Assembly (NCBI GenBank): GCA_900545215.1
Contig: UQXW01000027.1
Span: forward strand, 1 to 29,401
Direction of reading: 5' to 3'
Length of the DNA: 29,401 bases
DNA from: an uncultured Bacteroidota bacterium
Lineage (GTDB): Bacteria > Bacteroidota > Bacteroidia > Bacteroidales > P3
Shown here: positions 1-8,047 of the stretch, piece after piece
Position numbering within the stretch: the first letter of the stretch is position 1
Layout: each line of letters opens with the position of its first letter
The notes under the pieces: generated by a model
What the model saw: the letters and a program-made list of their open reading frames with translations, nothing else
Told to the model about the DNA's origin: nothing
Database searches by the model: none
Position numbers and translations under genes: made by a program

Positions 1-208
1 CCCGCAAAACCGATGGGTTCACTTTGTTACTCCGAGATTAACAGAATAGTGGTTTATGTTCAAAATTTTATCAATCACACAATAAGAATCAGTCGCATCG
101 GGTCGCAATTCCGGAAGATACGACCGGTGCTTTCAATACTCGTTGCTGTCGCACATAATATTTCCCTGTTTTTGGCATTTCTTTCAACTCATCAAAAAGT
201 CCTGCGAC

Positions 209-637
209 TCACTCCTCCGTGTCAAGGTCTGCGTCGGTTATGGTGAAAAGATAATCTCTTATTTCATCATAGTATTCGTCTCTGAACTTTCTCCAATCGC
301 TTTCCCTGAAAAACTCTTTCCTTTGAGATGTCGGCTCGAAATCTTTCGTCCACAATCTCAAAACACGCCCATCGGCATCGTTTTCCCGTACTTCGCAATA
401 TTCATATTCGGCAAAACAATCTTTCATCGTAATATGCTTGGCATGAAAATTAGTTATAAGTATCACCTTCCCCGGTTTTGCTTTCATTTTTCTTTTCCCT
501 CCGAAATCCACATGCAGGGTTTTGCTGCTGTTATTCTTGAAATCAAAGTAAACAATCGGCAACTCTTCTCTGCAAGAAGAGAACAAAAACACCAACAAAA
601 TACATCCAAGTCGAAACACAATCTTTCGTTTATTCAT
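209..637 (-). CDS. Small lipoprotein, paralogue of its neighbour
   Basis: Predicted exported lipoprotein of 142 residues with no function I recognise. The start at 637 is chosen because it gives a clean signal peptide: MNKRK, a hydrophobic stretch, then a lipobox ending FLFSSC with the lipidated Cys at residue 22. An ATG at 667 would add ten residues and overlap the upstream gene. The mature part aligns with the product of 651-1055: both carry a Glu-Tyr pair, a conserved Cys, an ENDx2GRVLR block and KEFFRESDW, so the pair arose by tandem duplication. It is probably cotranscribed with that gene (13-base gap). It ends in TGA. The same frame then stays open for about 41 codons to a second TGA, but the paralogue also ends at the equivalent point, so I accept the first stop. 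Downstream, 1-208 shows no convincing gene. Confidence 0.75.
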   Translation of the reverse strand: MNKRKIVFRLGCILLVFLFSSCREELPIVYFDFKNNSSKTLHVDFGGKRKMKAKPGKVILITNFHAKHITMKDCFAEYEYCEVRENDADGRVLRLWTKDFEPTSQRKEFFRESDWRKFRDEYYDEIRDYLFTITDADLDTEE

Positions 638-650
638 ATCTTCTTCGTTT

Positions 651-1055
651 CTATTCTTCAAAATCATTCTTCGTTATATTGAAGATATAATCCGGTACAT
701 CATTCGAGGTCTTTCTTCTCTCCCAATCGCTTTCTCGGAAAAACTCTTTCTTACCCGGGGTCGGCAAATATTCGAAATTCCACTGTCTCAAAACTCTCCC
801 CACTGAATCATTTTCCTGCAATCTACAATGATTATATTCAAATAAACATTGGTAGAAATATCCAGCACTCTGATAAAACCCGATTATTGCCCTTTCTTGG
901 AATGGTCTTATAACAAATGAGCTTTCATCATCTAATGTCAGGTACAATGTCTTATCCGTTTTGTTTTTTACAATCATATTTATCTCGGGATCACATGAGA
1001 ATGCCAACAGCAAAACGGATAAACAAATCGCCAAGAATATTCTTATTCTGTTCAT
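651..1055 (-). CDS. Small lipoprotein, paralogue of its neighbour
   Basis: Predicted lipoprotein of 134 residues. It has a basic N-terminus (MNRIR), a hydrophobic core and a lipobox LLAFSC with Cys21 as the acylation site, so it should be anchored to a membrane and face the periplasm or surface. The mature domain is short and probably a small beta fold, with INMIVKNKTDKTLYLTLDD near the N-terminus. It shares the ENDx2GRVLR and KEFFRESDW blocks with the next gene downstream (209-637). I cannot assign a function. It is the first gene of a two-gene operon; a Bacteroidetes-type -7 element lies about 77 bases upstream. The family may be restricted to Bacteroidales, but that is a guess. Confidence 0.75.
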   Translation of the reverse strand: MNRIRIFLAICLSVLLLAFSCDPEINMIVKNKTDKTLYLTLDDESSFVIRPFQERAIIGFYQSAGYFYQCLFEYNHCRLQENDSVGRVLRQWNFEYLPTPGKKEFFRESDWERRKTSNDVPDYIFNITKNDFEE

Positions 1056-1131
1056 GACTAAAATCCGTATTTATCATTTTCCCGTGTTTTCGTTCTTGAA
1101 TAAATTCGTTTCGTTTTTCTTTCAGACACTG

Positions 1132-1139
1132 CAAATGTA
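1132..1139 (-). promoter_or_regulatory. Bacteroidetes -7 element for the lipoprotein pair
   Basis: The reverse strand reads TACATTTG, matching TAnnTTTG. No clear TTTG is found 19-20 bases upstream, so only the -7 half is supported. It would give a 5' leader of roughly 70 bases before the ATG at 1055. Confidence 0.4.
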
Positions 1140-1357
1140 CGATATGTTTTCCGGATAATCATACATTTACCGTTTCTTTTGAGAGAATTAAACTCATACG
1201 ACGTCGTTTTTCTAACAATGAAGCAAGAATGTAAAACAAGTAAGTCGGCTGAACTATTCATTGTTTCTTGCGAAATTATTACGACGTCATACGATAAAGA
1301 AAAGCACTTTAAGAAGAGGGGGGAAAAATTGAAAAGAAATTCGAGGAACAAATGAAG

Positions 1358-1413
1358 AAAAAAACATGGAGTTCGAGGCGGGATTTCTATTTGCCCGCCG
1401 CAAACTCCATGTT
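1358..1413 (-). terminator. Rho-independent terminator after nhaD
   Basis: Arms at 1363-1373 and 1403-1413 are perfect 11-base complements (AACATGGAGTT / AACTCCATGTT). An inner GGCGGG/CCCGCC pairing (1377-1382 with 1394-1399) surrounds an 11-base loop. Read on the minus strand the stem is followed by seven T. It lies 25 bases after the nhaD stop codon. Confidence 0.85.
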
Positions 1414-1437
1414 CCATGGTTCGTGCTTATTTTATTC

Positions 1438-2727
1438 CTATGTGTGCAGAATAAATCTTGACATAAGATAGAATACTCCGGCTCCTGAAAGATAGCCTAC
1501 CAAAGCCCAGAGGGATATTTTCTTCAAATACCATATAAAGTCTATTTTCTCCATTCCCATCACTGCCACTCCGGCGGCAGAACCGATAATCAACAAACTT
1601 CCTCCCGTTCCTGCACAGTATGCCAAGCCTTCCCAGAATGCTCCATCGGTTGCAAAATGTGCGGTGTCTGCAATAGGGTACATGCCCATGGAGGCTGCAA
1701 CCAAAGGTACATTGTCTATTACCGAAGAGAGTACTCCTATGATAAGGTTGATTGCATATATATCGCCGACATTTTCGTCCAAGGCTTGCGAAAGAAGTTT
1801 CAAGTGTCCTGCCTCATTCAAGCATTGAACCGCCATAAGGATACCGAGGAAAAAGAGTACGGAAGGCACATCGACCTTTTGTATGATTGTGCTTACGCTT
1901 AACTTGGAATAATTGGCAGGGCTGTTGCGATGCATTATCTCCGTGGTTACCCACATTACGCCCAAGCCGAACAATACTCCCAAATAAGGAGGAAGGTGCG
2001 TTATCGTCTTGAAAATCGGAACGAAGAGCAACAAGCCTACGCCCATGATAAGGGTAAGGAGGCTTTGTTTGTGGGATACTTTGTACACTCCGCCTTCTTC
2101 GACATGCTCCGGTCTTTCGACATCTCCTTTCATCGTCATGCTTATGGCTATCAAAGGAACGACTATGGACACTAATGCAGGGATAAAGGTCTCCATTATT
2201 ATCTTACCTGCCGTAACCTGTCCGCCTATCCAAAGCATGATTGTCGTTACGTCCCCTATCGGCGACCATGCTCCGCCGGCATTGGCTCCGAGAATGACCA
2301 TACCGCAGAAGAACCAGCGTGTTTTCTGGTCGGCAATCAACTTTCTCAACAATGCACACATCACTATGGAGGTCGTAAGGTTGTCCAAGACAGCAGACAT
2401 GAAGAATGTCAAAATGCCTATTATCCATAAGAGTTTGCGTTTGTTTTTAGTTGTAATTTTGTTTGTGATGATAGAGAAGCCGTCGTGCTTATCGACGATT
2501 TCCACTATGGTCATCGCTCCCAAGAGGAAAAAGAGTATTTCCGAGGTGTCGCCGAGGTGTTCTATCAGGTTTTTACTGCTTATACCGGGACCCAAGAGAG
2601 CGTAAACAGCCCATATTATTGCCGCTAACAATAAGGCTGTTGCCGATTTGTTGATTTTTAACGGGTGTTCCAAGGCTATGGCTGCATAGCCGAGGACGAA
2701 GATGATAATCATCAATCCGAAATACAT
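1438..2727 (-). CDS. nhaD: NhaD-type Na+/H+ antiporter
   Basis: Integral inner-membrane antiporter of the ArsB/NhaD (ion transporter) superfamily, expected to exchange cytoplasmic Na+ for external protons. The 429-residue length is usual. About eleven to twelve hydrophobic segments are visible. Family motifs include SAVLDNLTTS around residues 111-120, AGGAWSPIGDVTT around 150-162 and a second-half counterpart VIDNVPLVAAS, followed by the glycine-rich AGTGGSLLIIGSAAGVAVMG. These repeated Asp-Asn and Gly-rich elements are the ion-binding hairpins of the two inverted halves. It lies 40 bases downstream of yidC on the same strand, so it is probably cotranscribed with it, and ends at a strong terminator. 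The ATG start at 2727 directly precedes the first membrane segment. Confidence 0.92.
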   Translation of the reverse strand: MYFGLMIIIFVLGYAAIALEHPLKINKSATALLLAAIIWAVYALLGPGISSKNLIEHLGDTSEILFFLLGAMTIVEIVDKHDGFSIITNKITTKNKRKLLWIIGILTFFMSAVLDNLTTSIVMCALLRKLIADQKTRWFFCGMVILGANAGGAWSPIGDVTTIMLWIGGQVTAGKIIMETFIPALVSIVVPLIAISMTMKGDVERPEHVEEGGVYKVSHKQSLLTLIMGVGLLLFVPIFKTITHLPPYLGVLFGLGVMWVTTEIMHRNSPANYSKLSVSTIIQKVDVPSVLFFLGILMAVQCLNEAGHLKLLSQALDENVGDIYAINLIIGVLSSVIDNVPLVAASMGMYPIADTAHFATDGAFWEGLAYCAGTGGSLLIIGSAAGVAVMGMEKIDFIWYLKKISLWALVGYLSGAGVFYLMSRFILHT

Positions 2728-2767
2728 AATTTGGTGTTTTAATTGTTTGTAATGAGGTTGGTTAAAC

Positions 2768-4744
2768 TTACTTTTTTCTCTTTTGTCTCTCTGCCATCAG
2801 AGCTTGGTTTTGTTTTTCCAAGGCTTCTATTCTTTGCTGCCATTTGGACTTTTTGAGAGGCTTCTTGGAGTTCGCTTCCAAGCGTTTCAAGACTTTTTCT
2901 CCGTTAATCGACTTCTGAATGGCGAACATCTGAATAAAGGTTATGCACAATGAAATAAGATAATAGTAGTTCAAGGCTGCGGATTGACTGTTGAGTATGA
3001 AAAGCATCATAACAGGCATGAAATACATCATGAACTTCATTCCCGGCATGGCGTTGTTCTGCGGCTGTTGCTTCATTGTTATTCTCGTATAGAAGATTTG
3101 AGCAACCGTCATAAGAAGACAGAACAAGGATATATGGGCACCGTAGAACGGAATGTTGAACGGCAAATCGAGTATGGAATCATAGCTCGACAAGTCGTCC
3201 GCCCACAGGAAGCTTTGTTGACGAAGCTCTATGGATGCAGGGAAGAAGCGGAACATGGCAACCAATATAGGGAACTGCAAAAGCATAGGCAGGCAACCTG
3301 CCATAGGGTTTATTCCCGCCCGCTTGTAGAGGTTCATTATGGCTTGTTGTTTCTGCATGGCTTGCTCCTGTTTCGGATATTTCTCGTTGATTTTCTGAAC
3401 CTCCGGAGCAATCACCCGCATTTTCGCAGAGGAAGAGTAGGATTTGTACGCCAAAGGGAACAAAACGAGCTTTACCAATATGGTCAATACAAGGATTATT
3501 ATTCCCATGCTCCAGCCGAACTGTTGCAGGAAGTTGAACACAGGCAACACCACAAAGCGGTTTATCCAATGCAGAAGGAAGAAGCCCCAGCCCAACGGTA
3601 TGATTTGTTCCATGTCTATGTTATAATCGCTGACAACGGAGTACTTGTTGGGACCGAAGAAGAAATTCATGTCATATTTGAAATATTCCTTATCTCCGTC
3701 GAACGGTATGTTCAAATCAGCCTTCATCGTACGCAAATACTTGTCATGCTGCCCCTTTTCCGTTATGGTCTGCATCTTTGCGTATGCGAAATCGTTGGTG
3801 CTTTCGGCTATAAGGGCTGTCGAGAAGAATTGTTGCTTGAAAGACACCCATTTGATGGGAATGCCGTTCTCCTCTTTTTGATCATCGGCTCCGTTTTCCT
3901 TCAAGTATTCCACCTCATCTTTCAACAAATAATATATGGAACTGTTCTTACGCTCCACATTACCGTCTTTTTCCTTCAACCTCAACTTCGAGTTCCAGAC
4001 GAACTCCAAAGTGTTTCTGTCCGTTATCACTTTCTCGAGATTGTTCGTGATTATGCTGTAACCTATACGGTAATCATCGCCTCGCAACGTGTAACGGTAT
4101 TCCAGATAACCTCTGTTCCTTGTCAATGTATCCGCATCGGCATACAGCCTCATGGAAACAACAAGCGAGTCCTTCCCATTGACCGAAAGTTTCTCCCCGC
4201 CGGTGTAAGGTTTGTCGTTGACAAAGATCTCGAAGTTCAATTCGTTGGTGCGAAGCACCTTCGAACCTATCGAAAGGTTCAATCCGTATGAATTTCCGTT
4301 CTCCGTGAAGAAACGTACGCTATCTTTATGATACGTTTTGTACTCTTTTAGAGTAACCTGTTCTATATTGGCACCCAGAGATGTCAAATCGGCTTTCAGC
4401 AACTCGTTTTCAATCGTAAGATGCTGCTCCTTATTCAATGCAGCCTCCGAAAACGCACCGAATTGATTGGAAAGAATACGTCTTGCCTCCGTTGCAAGAG
4501 AGTCATTGCCCTCTGCCGCCTGAGCCAACTGCTTTATGTCCGCCTGTTCCTTCTTTTCGGCATCTTCGCTAAGCCTCTCGGCTTTTTCTGCCTCCTGTTC
4601 GGCTCTCATGCTTGCCGCTATCGCAGAATCCTGTTTTTGTTTTATTTTTGCTCTTTCCTCTTCCGAGGGTTGCGACACATACATCCATACACCGAACACG
4701 GCGAATATCAGCACCAAACCGATAATAGTCTTCTTGTCAATCAT
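2768..4744 (-). CDS. yidC: Membrane protein insertase YidC
   Basis: YidC/Oxa1 insertase for inner-membrane proteins, acting alone or with SecYEG. The 658-residue protein has the long Gram-negative layout: an N-terminal membrane segment (residues about 7-24), a charged Lys/Glu/Ala-rich stretch that may form a coiled coil (about 28-80), a large periplasmic beta domain (about 100-385), then the conserved five-helix core from about 400. The core shows the positively charged cytoplasmic loop with PEVQKINEKYPKQEQ and GINPMAGCLPMLLQFPI. The C-terminus is strongly basic (KKPLKKSKWQQRIEALEKQ to RQKRKK), typical of a ribosome-contacting tail. It reads into nhaD. A Bacteroidetes -7 box lies 56 bases before the ATG. 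pyrG, which I recall as a common upstream neighbour in Bacteroides, is not here. Confidence 0.97.
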   Translation of the reverse strand: MIDKKTIIGLVLIFAVFGVWMYVSQPSEEERAKIKQKQDSAIAASMRAEQEAEKAERLSEDAEKKEQADIKQLAQAAEGNDSLATEARRILSNQFGAFSEAALNKEQHLTIENELLKADLTSLGANIEQVTLKEYKTYHKDSVRFFTENGNSYGLNLSIGSKVLRTNELNFEIFVNDKPYTGGEKLSVNGKDSLVVSMRLYADADTLTRNRGYLEYRYTLRGDDYRIGYSIITNNLEKVITDRNTLEFVWNSKLRLKEKDGNVERKNSSIYYLLKDEVEYLKENGADDQKEENGIPIKWVSFKQQFFSTALIAESTNDFAYAKMQTITEKGQHDKYLRTMKADLNIPFDGDKEYFKYDMNFFFGPNKYSVVSDYNIDMEQIIPLGWGFFLLHWINRFVVLPVFNFLQQFGWSMGIIILVLTILVKLVLFPLAYKSYSSSAKMRVIAPEVQKINEKYPKQEQAMQKQQAIMNLYKRAGINPMAGCLPMLLQFPILVAMFRFFPASIELRQQSFLWADDLSSYDSILDLPFNIPFYGAHISLFCLLMTVAQIFYTRITMKQQPQNNAMPGMKFMMYFMPVMMLFILNSQSAALNYYYLISLCITFIQMFAIQKSINGEKVLKRLEANSKKPLKKSKWQQRIEALEKQNQALMAERQKRKK

Positions 4745-4799
4745 TTGCTTATTGTTATCTTATCCGTTCTTGTTCAAACATGCCTGTTTTGCGAAGTTG

Positions 4800-4827
4800 C
4801 AAAGGTAAACAAAAACATTGATACAAA
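4800..4827 (-). promoter_or_regulatory. Promoter for yidC-nhaD
   Basis: On the minus strand 4800-4807 reads TACCTTTG, a perfect TAnnTTTG -7 box. A TTTG at 4824-4827 lies upstream with a 16-base spacer, shorter than the usual 19-20, so the -33 assignment is weak. Confidence 0.55.
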
Positions 4828-5305
4828 ACTGTTTCATGTTGTTTATTTCGGCTTTGTTGACAAAATTCCGCACAACCCCGCCGGCTTTACCGCACCCCTC
4901 CGGCAAAATGCAGTTTCGCCATGAATGAACCGCTGAAAGAAAAAATTTTCCCGGCAATTCATTCTTTCCAAACGGTGTCTTGGCAATCGGCTGATAAACA
5001 AGAGTATTTTCAAAATGCTTTCCGAACATGGCTTTTCGAGCATATCCTGATGCGTTTTTCCTTCCGGAAACGTCCGATTTGAAGATATTGTACCGTGAAA
5101 TTCCACTTGCAACAGACAAAAAAGCAGTATATTTTCGTGGTTTATAATTTCTTGAAAAAATATTTTTCTTTCAAACAAACAACGCTTGAACGGCAGTCCG
5201 CCGAACCAAGTAAATAAAGGATTTCTCTTCATAAGCAAAAAGTGTGCCAAAGAAAAATCACAATGTGATTTCACATCATCGAACCGAAATTTCTTGCAAT
5301 TTTAT

Positions 5306-5336
5306 TTTGTCGGTTCGACAAATATGTATACCTTTG
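5306..5336 (+). promoter_or_regulatory. Bacteroidetes promoter for the beta-barrel gene
   Basis: The -33 element TTTG is at 5306-5309 and the -7 element TACCTTTG at 5329-5336. The 19-base spacing matches the sigma-ABfr consensus well. Transcription should start about 35 bases before the ATG at 5379. Confidence 0.75.
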
Positions 5337-5378
5337 GAGCGTCCAAACAAAGCTAACATACAAAAAAAACAATTTGTT

Positions 5379-6050
5379 ATGAAAAGAAAAAGTATTAAGA
5401 CGGCATTGTGTGCCGTGGCTTTATCGAGCATGGCTTTCTTCTTCCAAGGAGAGGCATCGGCTCAAAACGAGAACGGAAACGTATGGGTGTCGCCCTTTGT
5501 CGGAATGTCGGCATTAAACGGCGGCAATGATGTAATCGATAAGTTCGGTTGCGATGCGAATGTTCTCAATTCGTACAGCTTGGGATATGAGTTGGGGTAT
5601 GATTTCGGCAAGTTGTACATGTTCTTCGGTTTGGAGGAGGAATATACCGACCTTGCCAAAGATGATGTCAGCCTCGGAATAAAGACGACGAACGTAAACA
5701 TCAACCTTGCGTATCCTTTATGGAGGAGCAATTCGCAAAGATTTTCACTTGACTTCCGTTTGGGCGTGGGAATGTATAACAGCAACATAGAATACGCAAA
5801 AGAGGCAGTTGAAAATGTACCACCGGTGCAATCGATTGTAAAACAAAAGTACAATCTTTACCTGCCTCTCGGTTTAAGTTTCAACCTCTTCAAGTCGGGC
5901 AGTTCCTCTGCAAAGATAAACGTACTTTACAGACATTCTTTCGACACGGGAACGACGAAATTCTTCGGTTCGGATTCCAAGTTGTCCGATTACGCCTTCA
6001 ACAAACTCGGTTCGTTGTATATAACAGTGGGATATACATTCGGAATTTAG
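5379..6050 (+). CDS. Outer-membrane beta-barrel protein
   Basis: Predicted small outer-membrane beta-barrel protein of 223 residues. The ATG at 5379 is chosen because it opens a classical signal peptide (MKRKSIK, hydrophobic core, cleavage after EASA, mature QNENG). The longer frame from 5244 would put this signal in the middle of the protein and the promoter inside the coding sequence. The mature part alternates polar and apolar residues in strand-sized runs separated by Gly/Asn/Asp turns. It ends with an amphipathic strand (SLYITVGYTFGI), the usual C-terminal barrel signature. Most similar in style to the porin-like OMP_b-brl families of Bacteroidetes. The ligand or role cannot be told. It is monocistronic, with its own promoter and terminator. 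Confidence 0.75.
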   Translation: MKRKSIKTALCAVALSSMAFFFQGEASAQNENGNVWVSPFVGMSALNGGNDVIDKFGCDANVLNSYSLGYELGYDFGKLYMFFGLEEEYTDLAKDDVSLGIKTTNVNINLAYPLWRSNSQRFSLDFRLGVGMYNSNIEYAKEAVENVPPVQSIVKQKYNLYLPLGLSFNLFKSGSSSAKINVLYRHSFDTGTTKFFGSDSKLSDYAFNKLGSLYITVGYTFGI

Positions 6051-6082
6051 GCGAATGTAATTCGAAATCACAAAGAAAAAGT

Positions 6083-6118
6083 AACCCGTGTTGTAGTATT
6101 TCATTTACAACACGGGTT
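6083..6118. terminator. Bidirectional terminator
   Basis: A perfect 13-base stem (6083-6095 with 6106-6118; AACCCGTGTTGTA arm) with a 10-base loop sits between the convergent beta-barrel and biotin genes. It is followed by CTTATTT on the plus strand and by ACTTTTTCTTTG on the minus strand, so it can serve both units. Confidence 0.85.
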
Positions 6119-6144
6119 CTTATTTGCAATTCCACTCTTTCTGA

Positions 6145-6879
6145 TTACGGTTTGGTCAACTTATCAATCATCATGCCCAAGGCTTCGAAGTGGTTGCAGT
6201 CCATGGTTATTGTTTCTGCCGTATTCTGCCATGCTGCGAGTTGATTGCGGAAAGGGAATATCTTATCGTTCATTGCGACGACTGCATAATCGTAATGGAA
6301 ATCCGGCTTGCCGTAATGGTTGTACACTTGTTCGGCAAGTGCCAAGTCTTCCGAGAAATTTTCATAGGCTTCCGAATGTTGCATGTCTTGCTGCTTCAAT
6401 CCGCAACGAAGACGAAAGGTTTGCAGAGTAGCGGCATTGAAATTCCTTCCGGTGAGGGCAAAGACACGCAAAGGTATTCCCTGCTCATCGTTTATCGGAT
6501 GCAAAGTGCCTGAAAAGGCAGAGGCTGAATGTATCTTTGATTTTGTTATGGCAGGACAGAAACCGGTGCCTGCGGAAAAGAAAAGACCTGCGGCATAAAC
6601 GCCGAAACTATGTGCATAAAGAGCAATATCATCATAAACATCGAAGGTTTCCTTACCCGCAAAAGGCTTCTCTCCCACTCCGTCGGGTTTTGCAAGATAA
6701 CGAATGGCAGAAGAAAAATCGACCATTGCCAAATCGAAGTCTTCTTCTTGTAATTCGCTGATTGTTTCCGATAATTCGGGAAACAAATCCAAGACAAGGT
6801 CGATAGAGAACGAAAATCCGAGAAAGGCTATTCTCAATTTCTTGTTTCCGGGTTTTCGTTTCAAAAAACGTATCTCCAT
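6145..6879 (-). CDS. bioG: BioG-like pimeloyl-ACP methyl ester esterase
   Basis: Likely DUF452/BioG-type alpha/beta hydrolase that would remove the methyl group from pimeloyl-ACP methyl ester, giving pimeloyl-ACP for BioF. In the 244-residue protein the nucleophile elbow is Ala-His-Ser-Phe-Gly with Ser91, and a late His230 (CNHFEAL) is a good catalytic base. The N-terminal half has the family layout of a strand (LRIAFLGFSF) then a second strand (LAMVDF). The position as last gene of a biotin operon, 22 bases after bioF, supports the role. The start at 6879 (MEIRFLKRK) avoids overlap with bioF; an alternative ATG at 6924 overlaps it by 23 bases. BioC, which in several Bacteroidetes is fused to BioG, is absent here. 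The assignment rests on layout and context more than on strong sequence identity. Confidence 0.7.
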   Translation of the reverse strand: MEIRFLKRKPGNKKLRIAFLGFSFSIDLVLDLFPELSETISELQEEDFDLAMVDFSSAIRYLAKPDGVGEKPFAGKETFDVYDDIALYAHSFGVYAAGLFFSAGTGFCPAITKSKIHSASAFSGTLHPINDEQGIPLRVFALTGRNFNAATLQTFRLRCGLKQQDMQHSEAYENFSEDLALAEQVYNHYGKPDFHYDYAVVAMNDKIFPFRNQLAAWQNTAETITMDCNHFEALGMMIDKLTKP

Positions 6880-6901
6880 GATTTCTTTATTCTTTTGTTC
6901 T

Positions 6902-8047
6902 CTACAAACAGGCAAGAACCGCATCCAGTTCCTTTTTCGTCATTGCGGAGTTGAGACTCAACCGAAGGCGGCAGAGGTTTTGCGGAACGGTAGGCGGTCT
7001 GACGGCAAGACAGTGAAAGCCTGCCGAATGCAATGCAGCGGACTTACTTATGGTTGCCGATGGTTGCCCCGTTATTATAGGTATGATGTGTGAAGAGGAA
7101 GGTGTTTGTATGCCTTTCCTTTTCAGTTGCATGCGAAAATAGGCGGCATTCTCAGTAAGGCTCGCTCTTCTGTCGGAGAAGTTCGCCATTCGTTCCCATA
7201 TAAACCGTGTCCATTGCATTTGAACGGGTGGCAATGCCGTCGAGAAAATCAATCCTCTTGCTTTGTTGACAAGATACTCTTTCATAATTCCATCACAAAC
7301 CACGACAGCTCCGCATGATGCCAAGGCCTTACCGAAGGTCGCAACGATAAAATCTATCTCGTTTATCACGCCTTGCTCTTCCGGCTCACCCAATCCTTTT
7401 TTACCTGCGGTACCTATATCATGGGCAGTATCGACATAGAGCAATACATTATCGAACCGGTGTTTCAGTTCGACCAAGAATCGTAAGTCGCATTTGTCGC
7501 CGTCCATGGAAAAGGTGCTTTCGCTGACTATGATAATGCAGGAATAATCCGCATGCTTGCTTTCGAGTATCCTCTCCAAAGCTTCGAGGTTGTTGTGTTC
7601 AAATCTGCGAAATTCGCATTTCGACAATCTTATCCCGTCTATCAGACTTGCATGAACGAGTTTATCGGCAAGGATTAAGGTTTTTGCATTGCCGATTGCC
7701 GGTAATACGGACGTGTTCAGATGATAGCCGGAGGAGAATATCAATGCGGCTTCTCTGTTGTAGTCTTTCGCTATAAGCCGTTCCAGTTCCACCGTATCGG
7801 AATCGAAACCGCTCATAAGACGAGAGGAAGACGATGAAAAGTTCTTCGGTTTGAAAAGACGGAAGAACTCTTCCCTGAGCGTCTCATCTCCTGCGAGAGC
7901 AAGATAATCATTGGAAGACAAATCGAGAAGTTCTTTCCCATCTTTGTCCTGCACCATTCCCCTGCCTAAGTCTTCCACGACAGGCAGAGAACGATACATA
8001 TCATCTTTTTTCAGTCGTTCGAGTTCCGAGGCTATTTCTTCTATCAT
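6902..8047 (-). CDS. bioF: 8-amino-7-oxononanoate synthase BioF
   Basis: PLP-dependent alpha-oxoamine synthase that joins pimeloyl-ACP and L-alanine to give KAPA, the first ring-carbon step of biotin synthesis. The 381 residues match the family. Visible landmarks are SSNDYLAL (45-52), the Gly-rich turn FSSGYHLN, the cofactor-contacting DTAHDIG (206-212) and the Schiff-base lysine in TFGKALASCG (Lys240). The ATG start overlaps the bioA stop as ATGA, so translation is probably coupled to bioA. The family contains related synthases (glycine C-acetyltransferase, serine palmitoyltransferase), but the bio neighbours settle the call. Confidence 0.95.
   Translation of the reverse strand: MIEEIASELERLKKDDMYRSLPVVEDLGRGMVQDKDGKELLDLSSNDYLALAGDETLREEFFRLFKPKNFSSSSSRLMSGFDSDTVELERLIAKDYNREAALIFSSGYHLNTSVLPAIGNAKTLILADKLVHASLIDGIRLSKCEFRRFEHNNLEALERILESKHADYSCIIIVSESTFSMDGDKCDLRFLVELKHRFDNVLLYVDTAHDIGTAGKKGLGEPEEQGVINEIDFIVATFGKALASCGAVVVCDGIMKEYLVNKARGLIFSTALPPVQMQWTRFIWERMANFSDRRASLTENAAYFRMQLKRKGIQTPSSSHIIPIITGQPSATISKSAALHSAGFHCLAVRPPTVPQNLCRLRLSLNSAMTKKELDAVLACL

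Larger units (their letters stand above)
1056..1437. other. Intergenic region without a convincing gene
   Basis: This gap separates the nhaD stop from the lipoprotein operon. It holds the nhaD terminator hairpin (1363-1413), the lipoprotein -7 box (1132-1139) and an imperfect inverted repeat whose 13-base outer arms (1195-1207 and 1281-1293) match at 11 positions around a GACGTC core. A 119-codon frame on the minus strand runs through the hairpin and has no recognisable domain, so I do not call it a gene. Confidence 0.6.
4745..5378. other. Divergent intergenic region
   Basis: About 630 bases between divergent yidC and the beta-barrel gene. It contains the promoters of both. Two overlapping minus-strand frames of 119 and 143 codons (4760-5119 and 4843-5274) run through both promoter areas and resemble no family I know. 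They are rich in Cys, Phe and Arg in a way typical of non-coding frames, so I do not call them genes. Confidence 0.55.

Noticed and set aside
1..208. Tail of a further gene downstream of the lipoprotein
   Set aside because: The frame after the TGA at 209 is open for about 41 codons, but there is no separate start at its beginning and no similarity to the paralogue, so chance is likely.
1058..1417. 119-codon open frame on the minus strand
   Set aside because: It begins inside the nhaD terminator hairpin and has no family resemblance.
2984..4291. 435-codon open frame on the plus strand
   Set aside because: It is antisense to yidC, rich in His, Tyr, Arg and Gln, and has no domain; yidC is certain.
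4760..5274. Two overlapping minus-strand frames of 119 and 143 codons
   Set aside because: They cover the divergent promoter region, overlap each other and lack recognisable motifs.
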